In this document: positions 25,869 to 34,340 of the stretch, in pieces
How positions within the stretch are numbered: the first letter of the stretch is position 1
Layout: each line of letters begins with the position of its first letter
IMG/VR virus record: IMGVR_UViG_3300047994_000169
Location: 1 to 36,824 of that record
DNA length: 36,824 nt
Direction: 5' to 3' (one strand)
Source: a virus
Made by a program: the position numbers and the translations under genes
Notes under the pieces: model-generated
Seen by the model: only the letters and a program-made list of their open reading frames with translations
Database searches by the model: none
What the model was told of the DNA's origin: nothing

Positions 25869-28157
25869 ATGAGTTCATTCAAACAATTTTTAGAAGAAAA
25901 GAATCTAGCCATTCATGTAAAGAAAGGCGGGTTTCATGCTTGGTTAGGTAAGTCTCCTGACGAACCAATCACTGCGGCAGATATTGCCAAGGGTAAGGCT
26001 GCTGGTGGTCATGCTGAAAAAATGGCCATTTTTGCTCAAAACTTTGGACATGTTGGTGAAGAAGTTCTTGATGAAGCATCTCCAGTAACTGGAACCAGAA
26101 TGGTGTCTAGGCACGGAGTTGTTGGTTCTGCGCACCATGCGGAAGTTCGTTACAACAAAGATTACGAAGAATACTCTGTTCACCACTACGCACACGGTAA
26201 GCACATGGGTGAAGGCCCAGTTTCTTATCACGGTAACGATAAAGAAGATGCTAAGAACACCGCAGAACATGAAGTAAAAAGACATGCTGTGAAAGAAAAC
26301 GTACAAGAATCATCTGACGAGATTCTAACCCATACGAAGCGTCACACTGATCTCGATGCTTGGAAAACTGACGCTGCGCGTCATGGGTATGTTGTTCACA
26401 ATGACACTATATTTAAAGATCATTATGTTGCACATGTAAAAGGTGAAAAACCATACGGAAAGCATAGTCGTGGAAGTTTTAACACGACACTTCAAAAGGG
26501 CGTAGTGCATTCTATCAAAGAAGACACAATCAACGAATTGAGCAAAAAGACTCTCGGTTCTTACATCAACAAGTCCGCTAATGAAGTTCATAGCGCTGGA
26601 TGGGCACAAGGAAAAGCTAAATCAATTTATGCTCATGACAGATCAACAAAGTGGGCCGATAAGCGTAAAAATGGTATCGAAACAGCTACTAAGAAATTGA
26701 CTAAGGAAGAAACAACGGTTAACGAAAAGATCACTGACAGTAAGGAACAGCTTGAAAGGGCTATTGCTGCTGCTGAACGTAAAGCACAAGCTGCCCCATC
26801 TAGCCAAACATCTTCTTATGTTGAAGCTTTGAAGAAAGCATTGCGTCGTATCAAAGGTCGTAAGAACATTCGTGCCGATGAAGTCGGTTTGAAGGCTGAA
26901 GAAACCGAGAAGCATGAGCCAAACCACAAGGAACACGGTAAGGGCAAGCGTGCCGCACGTTTTAAGTTTAAGAAAAAATACGACAAGCAGAACGAAGGTA
27001 CTGAGTACTTTACTGAAGAACTTGGTCCAGAACATCATGCAGCATTACACCGTTATGCAACAAAGCACGGTCGCACTTGGAAAAACAAGTTAAACACTGA
27101 TTGGGAAAAGGGTCACACTCATGGTGATGACACTGCCGCTCTTCGTCAGGTTCGCAACAACATTGGACCATCTGGTCTTATGAAATACAAATTAGACCCT
27201 AGCCGTGACGATCATCCAAACAATGCTTGGAAAACAAGAATACATTCAAAAGGTGAACATGATGTCAAGGAAGAAGTACAACCATTAAGCGAACTTTCAA
27301 AGAAAGTTCTTAAGTCTTATCGTGAAAAAGCACTCAATCAATTGAAGTCTGGTTCAGGTCCTTTAAACGGCAAAGAAGAAAAGCGTTTCAATGGTGTCGC
27401 TAAGTCTGTAAAAGAAGAAATTGATGAAGGTCTTTTTGAATTGATTTACGAAGCCGATCAAGCTTTCCACACACAAGATGAGTTTCTTAACCACGCACAA
27501 TCTCGTGGTCACAAAATTAAAACAATTCTTCGTGGTGCCAACGCACATCTTCATGCTAAAGATCCTAGCTCAGGCAAAACACATGGTCTATTTGATGTAA
27601 AGAAAGAACATGGTGTTTATTCAACAATGCCTATTCACGTTGGTGAAGGTGTTGAAACTATCGATGAACTTTCAAGAACTACTTTAGCTTCTTACGTTCG
27701 TAATGCAGCTTCTGATATGGGAGATCGTCAGGTCGATCATATGAGATCTAAACATGGAAGTGAAGAAGCAAACAAGCATTTGCACAAATTTAGCAAAAGG
27801 TATAGGGGAATTCTTAGAGCTACAAATCATAAAAGATTAGCAAAAGAAGAAACCATCACCGAAGAAATGTCAGATGCTGCACATGAACTTGTGCTTCATG
27901 CCGACTATGATGCTCATTTGCACCACAGTTCTCATCAGCCAATTATTTCTAATTTGAAAAAGAAAGCCAAGAAAGGTTCTTACGATCCAGAAAAGGCAAA
28001 AAAACTTTGGAAGTATCACGCTGACCGTGCTGCACAATCTTATCACAAACAACATGGCGATAAGCACACTGCATGGCATCACATGTTTACCACACATGAT
28101 CGTCATCAGGCAGCTGCCCATTGGGAAGCACACCACAGGGATGAAGTTCACGAGTAA
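25869..28157 (+). CDS. Large modular internal head polyprotein (putative)
   Basis: A 762-residue basic, His-rich product. It starts MSSFKQFLEE, ten residues ending L-E-E, like the T4 internal-protein capsid-targeting leader that gp21 removes. Further L/I-x-E sites are VLDE (69), INE (223), LSE (475), IDE (520), IYE (528), IDE (600) and ITE (665). Three of these precede an LSKKTLxSY-type box (224, 476, 601). The segment from 666 (HELVLHADYDAHLHHSSHQP, SYDPEKAKKLWKYHADRAAQ) resembles a family usually found as a separate short protein. I infer a polyprotein packaged in the prohead and cut into modules. Module functions are unknown. AGGAG precedes the ATG. Confidence 0.6.
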   Translation: MSSFKQFLEEKNLAIHVKKGGFHAWLGKSPDEPITAADIAKGKAAGGHAEKMAIFAQNFGHVGEEVLDEASPVTGTRMVSRHGVVGSAHHAEVRYNKDYEEYSVHHYAHGKHMGEGPVSYHGNDKEDAKNTAEHEVKRHAVKENVQESSDEILTHTKRHTDLDAWKTDAARHGYVVHNDTIFKDHYVAHVKGEKPYGKHSRGSFNTTLQKGVVHSIKEDTINELSKKTLGSYINKSANEVHSAGWAQGKAKSIYAHDRSTKWADKRKNGIETATKKLTKEETTVNEKITDSKEQLERAIAAAERKAQAAPSSQTSSYVEALKKALRRIKGRKNIRADEVGLKAEETEKHEPNHKEHGKGKRAARFKFKKKYDKQNEGTEYFTEELGPEHHAALHRYATKHGRTWKNKLNTDWEKGHTHGDDTAALRQVRNNIGPSGLMKYKLDPSRDDHPNNAWKTRIHSKGEHDVKEEVQPLSELSKKVLKSYREKALNQLKSGSGPLNGKEEKRFNGVAKSVKEEIDEGLFELIYEADQAFHTQDEFLNHAQSRGHKIKTILRGANAHLHAKDPSSGKTHGLFDVKKEHGVYSTMPIHVGEGVETIDELSRTTLASYVRNAASDMGDRQVDHMRSKHGSEEANKHLHKFSKRYRGILRATNHKRLAKEETITEEMSDAAHELVLHADYDAHLHHSSHQPIISNLKKKAKKGSYDPEKAKKLWKYHADRAAQSYHKQHGDKHTAWHHMFTTHDRHQAAAHWEAHHRDEVHE
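26529..26588 (+). repeat. LS-box copy 1 (INE-LSKKTLGSY)
   Basis: Residues 221-240 of the polyprotein. The box [IVL]-x-E-L/I-S-x-[KT]-[TV]-L-x-SY recurs at 27285, 27660, 28979 and 29909, in three different genes, each time just after an L/I/V-x-E triplet. Confidence 0.75.
27285..27338 (+). repeat. LS-box copy 2 (LSE-LSKKVLKSY)
   Basis: Residues 473-490 of the polyprotein; same pattern as copy 1, followed by a basic helix (REKALNQLKS). Confidence 0.75.
27660..27719 (+). repeat. LS-box copy 3 (IDE-LSRTTLASY)
   Basis: Residues 598-617 of the polyprotein; same pattern, followed by VRNAASDMGDR. Confidence 0.75.
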
Positions 28158-28159
28158 CC

Positions 28160-29371
28160 ATGAAGAAATTCAGCGATCTACTCAAGGAAATAACCGAATC
28201 AACAGCATTTAACGACCCACCGGTAATGCTAGTGTTGCGTCGTAAAGCTATTCGTACATTTCCTGGTGGTCAAAGTATAGCTCAATATACAAATGACAAT
28301 TTGAAGATCGATGTAGCTATTCCTTACACACCTGGTCAGTTGGGTAAAAAGCACACAAACATAGCAACAACTTCAGAAGAAACTCATCCAAAATTTACTA
28401 AAGTAAGAATCAACAAACCAGATGATGAATATCATGGTGAAGTTGGTGCCGTCACTGGACATTTCTCTAAAGATCCAAACAAGCATTTTGTCGAATTCTC
28501 TGATGTTAAAGGCAATAAGAGAGTTTATAAGGGTCACGAATTGACAGCAGAATCAATGATGACTATAGATGAAATTAGGGATTTAGGGAAAGATTCACGA
28601 GATATTAATGCAGGTTTGGGTCATAGGTATTCACATCTTCGCGTAAAAGAAAACCCAAAAGCGCATAAGGCTAATTCTAGCTATGCGGCTTGGACCGTTC
28701 ACGGTAAAAATGATGGTGATAAAAAAGGTAAAGCAATAGCCACATTGGTACACAAACTTAATACTAAATTTGAAGAAACTCAAATCGGTATTGATGAAGC
28801 CATGTCACCTGAACTTAAAAAGATTCGCAAAGAACGTGCAATGTTCAAGCGTGATCTTTCTCGTCAAGAAGACAATTTTGACACAGCAAAACAGCGTCTA
28901 GACTGGGCCAAAAAGGCTCTTGCTGGTCACATAAAAAAGCACGGAAAGACGTTAAACCCATTGGGTGAAGAGATTGTTAATGAACTTTCACAGAAAACTC
29001 TCAAATCATACATCCACAAAAACCTTGATGCACACGGTAAAGATAGGAAAGGAAGAGAAACACAAAGAGCTTTTGGATTTTATCGTGCTATCAACAAAAT
29101 AAAAAAAGAAGAAGTTGAAAACGATACTATTATGGAAGCAACAATTCATTCTTTGCATACTATTATGAAAACACAACATCCTGCAACTGTTCGTTTCAGA
29201 GATGGTTCAACAGCAATGATCGATCATCCAACAGCGCATCAAGTAATGCACCTTCACGGTAAGGTCAATCGTCAGAACAAGAAGAAGATAGAAAGCTTAA
29301 TAAATAGTGGTGCTAGCGGAATCAAAAAGATTAGCGCATTCATCGCTAAACATATGAAGGTAGGAAAATAA
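28160..29371 (+). CDS. Second putative internal head polyprotein
   Basis: A 403-residue basic product starting MKKFSDLLKE, again ten residues ending L-x-E as in a capsid-targeting leader. Internal sites of the same type are IDE (138), IDE (213), VNE (275) and IME (326). The segment 24-60 (LRRKAIRTFPGGQSIAQYTN) resembles phage proteins found near head genes; an LS-box lies at 276-290 (LSQKTLKSYIHK). Residues 214-265 form a charged helix. It follows the large polyprotein by two bases. Packaging and processing are inferred from the leader and sites. Confidence 0.55.
   Translation: MKKFSDLLKEITESTAFNDPPVMLVLRRKAIRTFPGGQSIAQYTNDNLKIDVAIPYTPGQLGKKHTNIATTSEETHPKFTKVRINKPDDEYHGEVGAVTGHFSKDPNKHFVEFSDVKGNKRVYKGHELTAESMMTIDEIRDLGKDSRDINAGLGHRYSHLRVKENPKAHKANSSYAAWTVHGKNDGDKKGKAIATLVHKLNTKFEETQIGIDEAMSPELKKIRKERAMFKRDLSRQEDNFDTAKQRLDWAKKALAGHIKKHGKTLNPLGEEIVNELSQKTLKSYIHKNLDAHGKDRKGRETQRAFGFYRAINKIKKEEVENDTIMEATIHSLHTIMKTQHPATVRFRDGSTAMIDHPTAHQVMHLHGKVNRQNKKKIESLINSGASGIKKISAFIAKHMKVGK
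28979..29035 (+). repeat. LS-box copy 4 (VNE-LSQKTLKSY)
   Basis: Residues about 274-292 of the second polyprotein, the same motif as the three copies in the gene before. Confidence 0.7.
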
Positions 29372-29372
29372 C

Positions 29373-29870
29373 ATGGCACCAAACGTACCAGAAGTTCAAA
29401 TTTTGTTTGATACAGGTGATAAGACTGTGGTCAAGGTTGTCGGTTATTTTACCGCTGCAACTAACAGTAACACCAAGATCGTTCAAGCTAATACACTCAG
29501 CTATGCAAACTCTAGTTTGCCTTGCATTCTTTCAGCAACAACCGTGCAGTACGCAGCAGGTTTTGCTAACGGATATTGCTCTATTCAATGGGCAGCTGGT
29601 GGAGCAGCAACAAACAACGATATGTTGATTTTGGGTGGTAAAACATCTAGCCAATTTGTTGCCTACATGCCAAACCCTCTTGCATCAAACACTGCAAACC
29701 TTGCCGGTGGCAGTGGTGATATCAACTTGTTTATCGAAGGCGCTGAACCGTTCGACTCATTCTCTTTGATCCTTACATTGATTAAAGAAGGTGGTGCTGG
29801 TGGTGGTTACGCAAATGTTTACGCACAATACAACGATAACTTCTTTGGATTGGCTAAGCAGCCAGCTTAA
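29373..29870 (+). CDS. Putative virion structural or decoration protein
   Basis: A 165-residue, beta-rich product with low charge, many Ala/Asn/Thr/Gly and no basic clusters, unlike its neighbours. Parts such as QILFDTGDKTVVKVVGYFTA and AGGSGDINLFIEGAEPFDSF look like strands of a beta sandwich. It has no leader and no clear L-x-E site. A head decoration or other capsid-surface role is a guess from position. It starts one base after the previous stop. Confidence 0.5.
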   Translation: MAPNVPEVQILFDTGDKTVVKVVGYFTAATNSNTKIVQANTLSYANSSLPCILSATTVQYAAGFANGYCSIQWAAGGAATNNDMLILGGKTSSQFVAYMPNPLASNTANLAGGSGDINLFIEGAEPFDSFSLILTLIKEGGAGGGYANVYAQYNDNFFGLAKQPA

Positions 29871-29872
29871 CA

Positions 29873-30265
29873 ATGAAACTTTTTAGGGCATATCTCAGAG
29901 AAGATAGGCTAGATGAAATAAGCAAAACAACACTTGCTTCTTACATCAAAAAGTCTAGCAAAGAGATTGCTCATCATGCATCAGCTAAGGAAAAGGTTCC
30001 GAAGAAAGATATTGAAGCTAATGCTTATCATAAAGGTAAGTTGAAGAAGAGATTGGCAGGTGTTAGGAAAGCAACTACTAAGCTTAAAAAACAAGCTAGT
30101 GTAGTTAAATTACCGAAACCAAAACCAGTCAAAATAGCTAAACCAAAGAAGGTTGCTAAGAAAAATAGTCTAGCTGGACAAGGTGTTTATAACCTTATTA
30201 GCAGGGGCATTTCTTCAGGTATCAAGAAAGGCACTATTGGAATAGTTCGAAAGGTTTTGAAATGA
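29873..30265 (+). CDS. Short basic internal head protein (putative)
   Basis: A 130-residue, very Lys-rich product starting MKLFRAYLRE, a third ten-residue L-x-E leader, then DRLDE (second site at 15) directly before an LS-box (ISKTTLASYIKKSSKEI). Residues 60-105 are a Lys/Pro/Val tail (KLPKPKPVKIAKPKKVAKK) like DNA-compacting proteins. I infer that it is packaged with the DNA after leader removal. It overlaps the next gene by four bases. Confidence 0.6.
   Translation: MKLFRAYLREDRLDEISKTTLASYIKKSSKEIAHHASAKEKVPKKDIEANAYHKGKLKKRLAGVRKATTKLKKQASVVKLPKPKPVKIAKPKKVAKKNSLAGQGVYNLISRGISSGIKKGTIGIVRKVLK
29909..29962 (+). repeat. LS-box copy 5 (LDE-ISKTTLASY)
   Basis: Residues 13-30 of the short basic protein. 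Here the box stands almost at the N-terminus, right after the leader. Confidence 0.7.
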
Positions 30266-30525
30266 GTTTTAAGGCACATGCAGGAGCCAGGATAAAGCGA
30301 ATCAGATCGCGTATTCGTGGTGGAAAGATACAACGAAACATCAAGAGAAGTGGTGTCAAAGGATACGCTTTGCGTGGTGGTAAGTTGGTACGTATGTCTG
30401 CCGCAGAAAAACTACATAGAAGAATGGGTGCAAGAAAAGGTAAGTTGAAGAGAAGGGCAAAAGCCGCTAGATCATTGATCAAAAGATTAAGAAGTTTAAA
30501 ACGCAGGGATAGCTTGGGATTGTAA
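30262..30525 (+). CDS. Small Arg/Lys-rich prohead core protein (gp68 position)
   Basis: An 87-residue, extremely basic product (HAGARIKRIRSRIRGGKIQR, then NIKRSGVKGYALRGGK, and a final KRRAKAARSLIKRLRSLKRR). Small basic proteins of this kind sit directly before the prohead protease in T4-like phages, in the position of T4 gene 68, a minor core protein affecting head shape. The match is by position and composition. It overlaps the previous gene (ATGA). Confidence 0.6.
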   Translation: MSFKAHAGARIKRIRSRIRGGKIQRNIKRSGVKGYALRGGKLVRMSAAEKLHRRMGARKGKLKRRAKAARSLIKRLRSLKRRDSLGL

Positions 30526-30527
30526 AA

Positions 30528-31175
30528 ATGAAACTATTAACAGAAGCATTCGATTCAAGAGTTCTTATCGAAGAAGGTAAGGACGGTAAACCTAAGCAGT
30601 ATTTTATTGAGGGTATCTATATTCAATCTGAAGTACGCAATAGAAACAATCGTATGTACAAGTACGAAAGCCTTAAGCCAGAAGTTGACCGTTATATTAA
30701 AGAAATGATCGACACTAACCGTGCCGTTGGTGAATTAGGTCACCCAACTAGCCCAACTATTAATTATGATCGTGCTAGCCACAAAATCCTTTCTTTGAAA
30801 GAAGACAAATACAATTGGATCGGTCGCTCTAAGATCCTTAGCACCCCAATGGGTGAATGCGTCAAACATTTAATTGATGACAACGTTCAATTTGGTACTT
30901 CAACCCGTGGTATGGGATCTCTTAAAGAATCTAATGGTTTGAACATCGTCCAAAGTGATTATCACCTTGCTACTGCCGGTGATATTGTTTCAGATCCTTC
31001 TGCTCCAGATGCTTTTGTAAATGCCATGATGGAAGGTCGCGAATGGATATGGGCTAATGGGGTGATTGTCGAGGCGGATATTGCTGAAATGAATAAGACA
31101 ATCAAAGAAGCTAAACAACATCAATTAGAAGAAGTTGCTTTGTCTATCATGCAAAATTATTTGAGCAAGCTTTAA
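30528..31175 (+). CDS. 21: Prohead core protease (T4 gp21 homologue)
   Basis: A 215-residue product (T4 gp21 is 212), the serine protease that sits in the prohead core, cuts scaffold, capsid and internal proteins after L/I-x-E, then destroys itself. Signature parts: RNRNNRMYKYE, GELGHPTSP with the catalytic His (H72), FGTSTRGMGSL with the Ser (S125), and ATAGDIVSDPSAPDA with a possible third residue (D152). Its own N-terminus reads LLTE-A, a possible self-cleavage site. The GIY-YIG gene starts on its last base. Confidence 0.93.
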   Translation: MKLLTEAFDSRVLIEEGKDGKPKQYFIEGIYIQSEVRNRNNRMYKYESLKPEVDRYIKEMIDTNRAVGELGHPTSPTINYDRASHKILSLKEDKYNWIGRSKILSTPMGECVKHLIDDNVQFGTSTRGMGSLKESNGLNIVQSDYHLATAGDIVSDPSAPDAFVNAMMEGREWIWANGVIVEADIAEMNKTIKEAKQHQLEEVALSIMQNYLSKL

Positions 31176-31627
31176 TGAATGATTGTTATGTATACGCTCT
31201 AGTCGAGCCATTCAATGATGTCCCATTCTACTTTGGTAAAGGAACTGGCGATAGAGCATTTGTACATGGCAGAACAAGAGATAAGCACAATAAGGATAAA
31301 TGTAGAATTATTAATACTATTAGATCTTTGGAACTTGAACATCGAGTCGAATTTGTAGCCACCGAGTTGTCTTCAGAAGAAGCTTTGAAACTAGAGAAAT
31401 TCTGTATAGAACGATTCAGATTGATGTATCCAAACTATGAATTAACAAACAAAGATAACATGATTCCTGATAGAACAGGAACCAGAATGTCCGTAAAGGC
31501 TATAGAAAAGATTAAGAATTGGCACAAGCGAAACAAGCAAATCCCTTGGATAAAGGGTAAGACGATAGCTAATGGTGGCCTACCATCAAATCACGGCGAA
31601 TTGATTTCCGCTGGGATGAAGAAATAG
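31175..31627 (+). CDS. GIY-YIG homing endonuclease
   Basis: A 150-residue product with the GIY-YIG core in the form YVYALVEP...PFYFGKGTGDRAFVHGR (residues 5-33, Arg27 and His31 in active-site positions) and a following EEALKLEKFCIERF with the metal-binding Glu. The C-terminal part (KAIEKIKNWHKRNK) is like a NUMOD3 DNA-binding repeat. Its ATG overlaps the protease stop (TAATG). A free-standing selfish gene inserted between protease and scaffold genes is the best reading. Confidence 0.8.
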   Translation: MNDCYVYALVEPFNDVPFYFGKGTGDRAFVHGRTRDKHNKDKCRIINTIRSLELEHRVEFVATELSSEEALKLEKFCIERFRLMYPNYELTNKDNMIPDRTGTRMSVKAIEKIKNWHKRNKQIPWIKGKTIANGGLPSNHGELISAGMKK

Positions 31628-31649
31628 ATAATCCCCTGAAATTCAAAAG

Positions 31650-31657
31650 TATAAATA
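31650..31657 (+). promoter_or_regulatory. Late promoter box TATAAATA of scaffold and capsid genes
   Basis: Exact TATAAATA, 27 bases before the scaffold ATG; AAGGAG lies between. No other late box precedes the capsid gene, so this is its nearest promoter. Confidence 0.7.
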
Positions 31658-31684
31658 AACCCGTATTCCAAGGAGTTCTAAAAT

Positions 31685-32899
31685 ATGTCTCACAAGTCAC
31701 TAACCGAAGCAGCAGCAGAAGTACTAAACAAGTCTCGTACCGATTCTCCAAGAATGCCTATGCAAGACCTTGAAACGGTACGTGGACCGCAACCACAAGC
31801 ACAAGGTCGTGTAGATCTTGGTGGTGCAACTCATAAGGACCCACAGGGCAATGAGATTGGTAAGGTAACCGCTGCACACCGTGGTGTTGCAACACCTCCT
31901 GGCGAATCTGCTACACAAGATAGCAATGAGCCAATGCACGATTTGAAGATTGCCGGTGGTGGTCGTGAAGCAGCTGCAAAAGCTTCTCTTCAAGGTGCTG
32001 GCGCACATACATCTCCAGATGAAAACAATGGCGAAGGCGTATCTACTGCCGGTCATGAATACATGCATCCTACTAAGGAAGAATTTGAACTTACTGACGA
32101 AGAGCTTGCAGAAGCAAAGGCAGAAAAAGTTGCCAGAATGAAAGAAAAGATGAAGGAAAAGGACGTTAAGGAAGATATCGATGCGATTCTTTCTGGCGAA
32201 ACATTCTCTGAATCTTTCAAGACCAAGCTTACCACTATTTTTGAAGCCGCAGTTCTTGCCCGTGCCGTTATGGTTGCAGAAGAACTTGAAGCCGAAATCA
32301 TTGCAGCAGCAGAAGAATCTGTTGAAGAAATCACTGCTGAAATGGAAGAACAGGTCGAAGAATATTTAGACGCTATGGTCAACGAATGGAAGGAAGAAAA
32401 TCAAGTTGCTATTGAGTCTGGTTTGAAAGCCGAAATCGTTGAAGATTTTCTTAGCGGTTTGAAGAATTTGTTTGAAGATCACTACATCGAATTGCCTTCT
32501 GAGAAGGTAGATGTTGTTGAAAGCTTGACACAAGAAATTGCAGAACTTACAGAAAAGCTAAATAACAGCATCAATGCACAAATTGATCTTGGAAAGAAGA
32601 TCAACGAAGCAAAGAAGGAAGAAATCCTTGTTAAGGTTTGTGAAGGTCTCACCGCCACACAAGCAGTCAAGGTAAAGACTCTCGCAGAGGGAGTTGAGTT
32701 CGTCACAGAAGACGATTACAAGAAAAAGTTGACCGTAGTTCGTGAGAGCTATTTCAACAAGGTGAAGCAGGACAATCAGCAACCAGCAACAGTTAATTCT
32801 ATTGCTCTAGCAGAAAGTGAAGTTCCTGCCCAGAACGAGACGGAAAATTCCCCTCTTATGGACGCTTATGTAAATGCTATTTCTAGGACTCAACTTTAA
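31685..32899 (+). CDS. 22: Prohead core scaffold protein (T4 gp22 homologue)
   Basis: A 404-residue acidic, helical product (T4 gp22 is 269). The C-terminal half, with VEDFLSGLKNLFEDHYIELP and the following SEKVDVVESLTQEIAELTEK coiled coil, is typical of gp22; the N-terminal 130 residues are an extra, less ordered part. Many L/I-x-E protease sites are visible (LTE-A near the start, LAE-A, IFE-A, LAE-S), as needed for its destruction during maturation. It sits between protease and capsid genes as in T4. Confidence 0.9.
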   Translation: MSHKSLTEAAAEVLNKSRTDSPRMPMQDLETVRGPQPQAQGRVDLGGATHKDPQGNEIGKVTAAHRGVATPPGESATQDSNEPMHDLKIAGGGREAAAKASLQGAGAHTSPDENNGEGVSTAGHEYMHPTKEEFELTDEELAEAKAEKVARMKEKMKEKDVKEDIDAILSGETFSESFKTKLTTIFEAAVLARAVMVAEELEAEIIAAAEESVEEITAEMEEQVEEYLDAMVNEWKEENQVAIESGLKAEIVEDFLSGLKNLFEDHYIELPSEKVDVVESLTQEIAELTEKLNNSINAQIDLGKKINEAKKEEILVKVCEGLTATQAVKVKTLAEGVEFVTEDDYKKKLTVVRESYFNKVKQDNQQPATVNSIALAESEVPAQNETENSPLMDAYVNAISRTQL

Positions 32900-32920
32900 T
32901 TGCGATAGAGGAAAACAAAA

Positions 32921-34273
32921 ATGTATCTTTCAGAAAATCTACAAAAGAAGTGGTCTCCAGTTATGGACCACCCAGGTCTTGCACCAATTGGTGACAAGTA
33001 CCGTCGTGCCGTCACTGCCGTTATTCTTGAAAACCAAGAAAAGGCTGCTCGTGAAGAAGCACGTATTAACAACGGATTCTTGACAGAAACTGCTCCAGCA
33101 ATGGCAGCAGGTACTGGTGGTTACAGCGGTTCTGCCGCAGCAGCTGGTCCAGTAGCCGGTTTCGACCCAATCTTGATCTCTCTTGTTCGTAGGTCTTTGC
33201 CTAACTTGATCGCATACGACGTATGCGGTGTTCAGCCAATGACTGGTCCAACAGGTTTGATCTTTGCAATGCGTTCTAAGTACACCCTTGCTAACGACAC
33301 CACCTTCGGTGTTGAAGCTTTGTACAACGAAGCAAACAACCAGGTGTCTGGTAACGGTACCTTCAGTCCATTTGACGGTACACAGAACACCAACCCAGCA
33401 AACTCAAGCTTTGGCTTGGCTAACACTGGTTACGGTTTCCCAACAGGTGTTGGTGAAGATCTTGGCGGTGCATACGCATGGGGAACCATGGGTTTCAGCA
33501 TCGAAAAGGTTACAGTTACTGCAAACACTCGTGGTTTGAAGTCTGATTACACCTTGGAACTTGCACAAGACTTGAAGGCAATTCACGGTCTTGACGCAGA
33601 AACCGAGTTGAGCAACATTCTTTCAACCGAAATTTTGGCCGAAATCAACCGTGAAGTTATCCGTACAATCTACGCAACAGCTAACGTTGGTGCGCAGTTC
33701 GGTTCTAACGTCGCTGGTATCTACAACCTTGCATTGACTGGTGGTGACACCGCAGGCCGTTGGCAGGTTGAAACTTACAAGTCTTTGATCATGCAAATTG
33801 AGCGTGAAGCAAACAAGATTGGTAAGGACACTAGGCGTGGTAAGGGTAACATGCTTATCTGCTCTACTGACATCGCATCTGCGTTGGCAATGAGTGGTTT
33901 GCTTGATTACCAGTCTGCATTGACCAACAACACCAACTTGAACGTAGACGACAGTGGCAACACTTTCTGCGGTACCTTGTTCGGTCGTATGAAAGTTTAT
34001 GCCGATCCTTACTCTGTATCTGGTGCTGACTACGTAACCGTTGGTTACAAGGGTCAAACTGCATACGACGCAGGATTGTTCTATTGCCCTTACGTTCCTC
34101 TTCAGATGGTTCGTGCTATCGACCCTAACACCTTCCAGCCAAAGATCGGCTTCAAGACTCGTTACGGTTTGGTTGCAAACCCATACGCAGGTGGAACTAA
34201 CCAGCAACTTGGTGCTATCACAGCTAACACCAACTGCTACTACAGGAAGTTCATTGTTATTAATTTGAAATAA
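32921..34273 (+). CDS. 23: Major capsid protein (T4 gp23 homologue)
   Basis: A 450-residue product (T4 gp23 is 521) with the HK97-type coat fold of T4-like phages. The N-terminus (LQKKWSPVMDHPGLAPIGDK, then AVILENQEKAA) and the RRSLPNLIAYDVCGVQPMTG and GPTGLIFAMRSKY blocks are family hallmarks. The maturation site is very clear: GFLTE at 52-56 matches the T4 gp23 cleavage site, so the first 56 residues should be removed. GAGGAA precedes the ATG; an intrinsic terminator follows. Confidence 0.96.
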   Translation: MYLSENLQKKWSPVMDHPGLAPIGDKYRRAVTAVILENQEKAAREEARINNGFLTETAPAMAAGTGGYSGSAAAAGPVAGFDPILISLVRRSLPNLIAYDVCGVQPMTGPTGLIFAMRSKYTLANDTTFGVEALYNEANNQVSGNGTFSPFDGTQNTNPANSSFGLANTGYGFPTGVGEDLGGAYAWGTMGFSIEKVTVTANTRGLKSDYTLELAQDLKAIHGLDAETELSNILSTEILAEINREVIRTIYATANVGAQFGSNVAGIYNLALTGGDTAGRWQVETYKSLIMQIEREANKIGKDTRRGKGNMLICSTDIASALAMSGLLDYQSALTNNTNLNVDDSGNTFCGTLFGRMKVYADPYSVSGADYVTVGYKGQTAYDAGLFYCPYVPLQMVRAIDPNTFQPKIGFKTRYGLVANPYAGGTNQQLGAITANTNCYYRKFIVINLK

Positions 34274-34297
34274 TTAATACTTTGATAACCAACTTAG

Positions 34298-34321
34298 ACG
34301 GCTCCGAAAGGGGCCGTTTTT
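34298..34321 (+). terminator. Intrinsic terminator after the capsid gene
   Basis: ACGGCTCC (34298-34305), GAAA loop, GGGGCCGT (34310-34317), then a T run. An 8-bp stem with one G-T pair and a stable GNRA-type loop: a strong terminator. Confidence 0.85.
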
Positions 34322-34340
34322 GTTTGTGCATACATAGAAA

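Noticed and set aside
29298-29310. AATAAATA inside the second polyprotein gene as a late promoter
   Set aside because: It lies within coding DNA encoding LINSG and departs from the C/T-TAAATA form; no reason to prefer it over chance.
33623-34207. Open - strand frame (194 codons) inside the capsid gene
   Set aside because: Antisense shadow of the capsid gene; the Cys/Val-rich product has no domain and no start signals.
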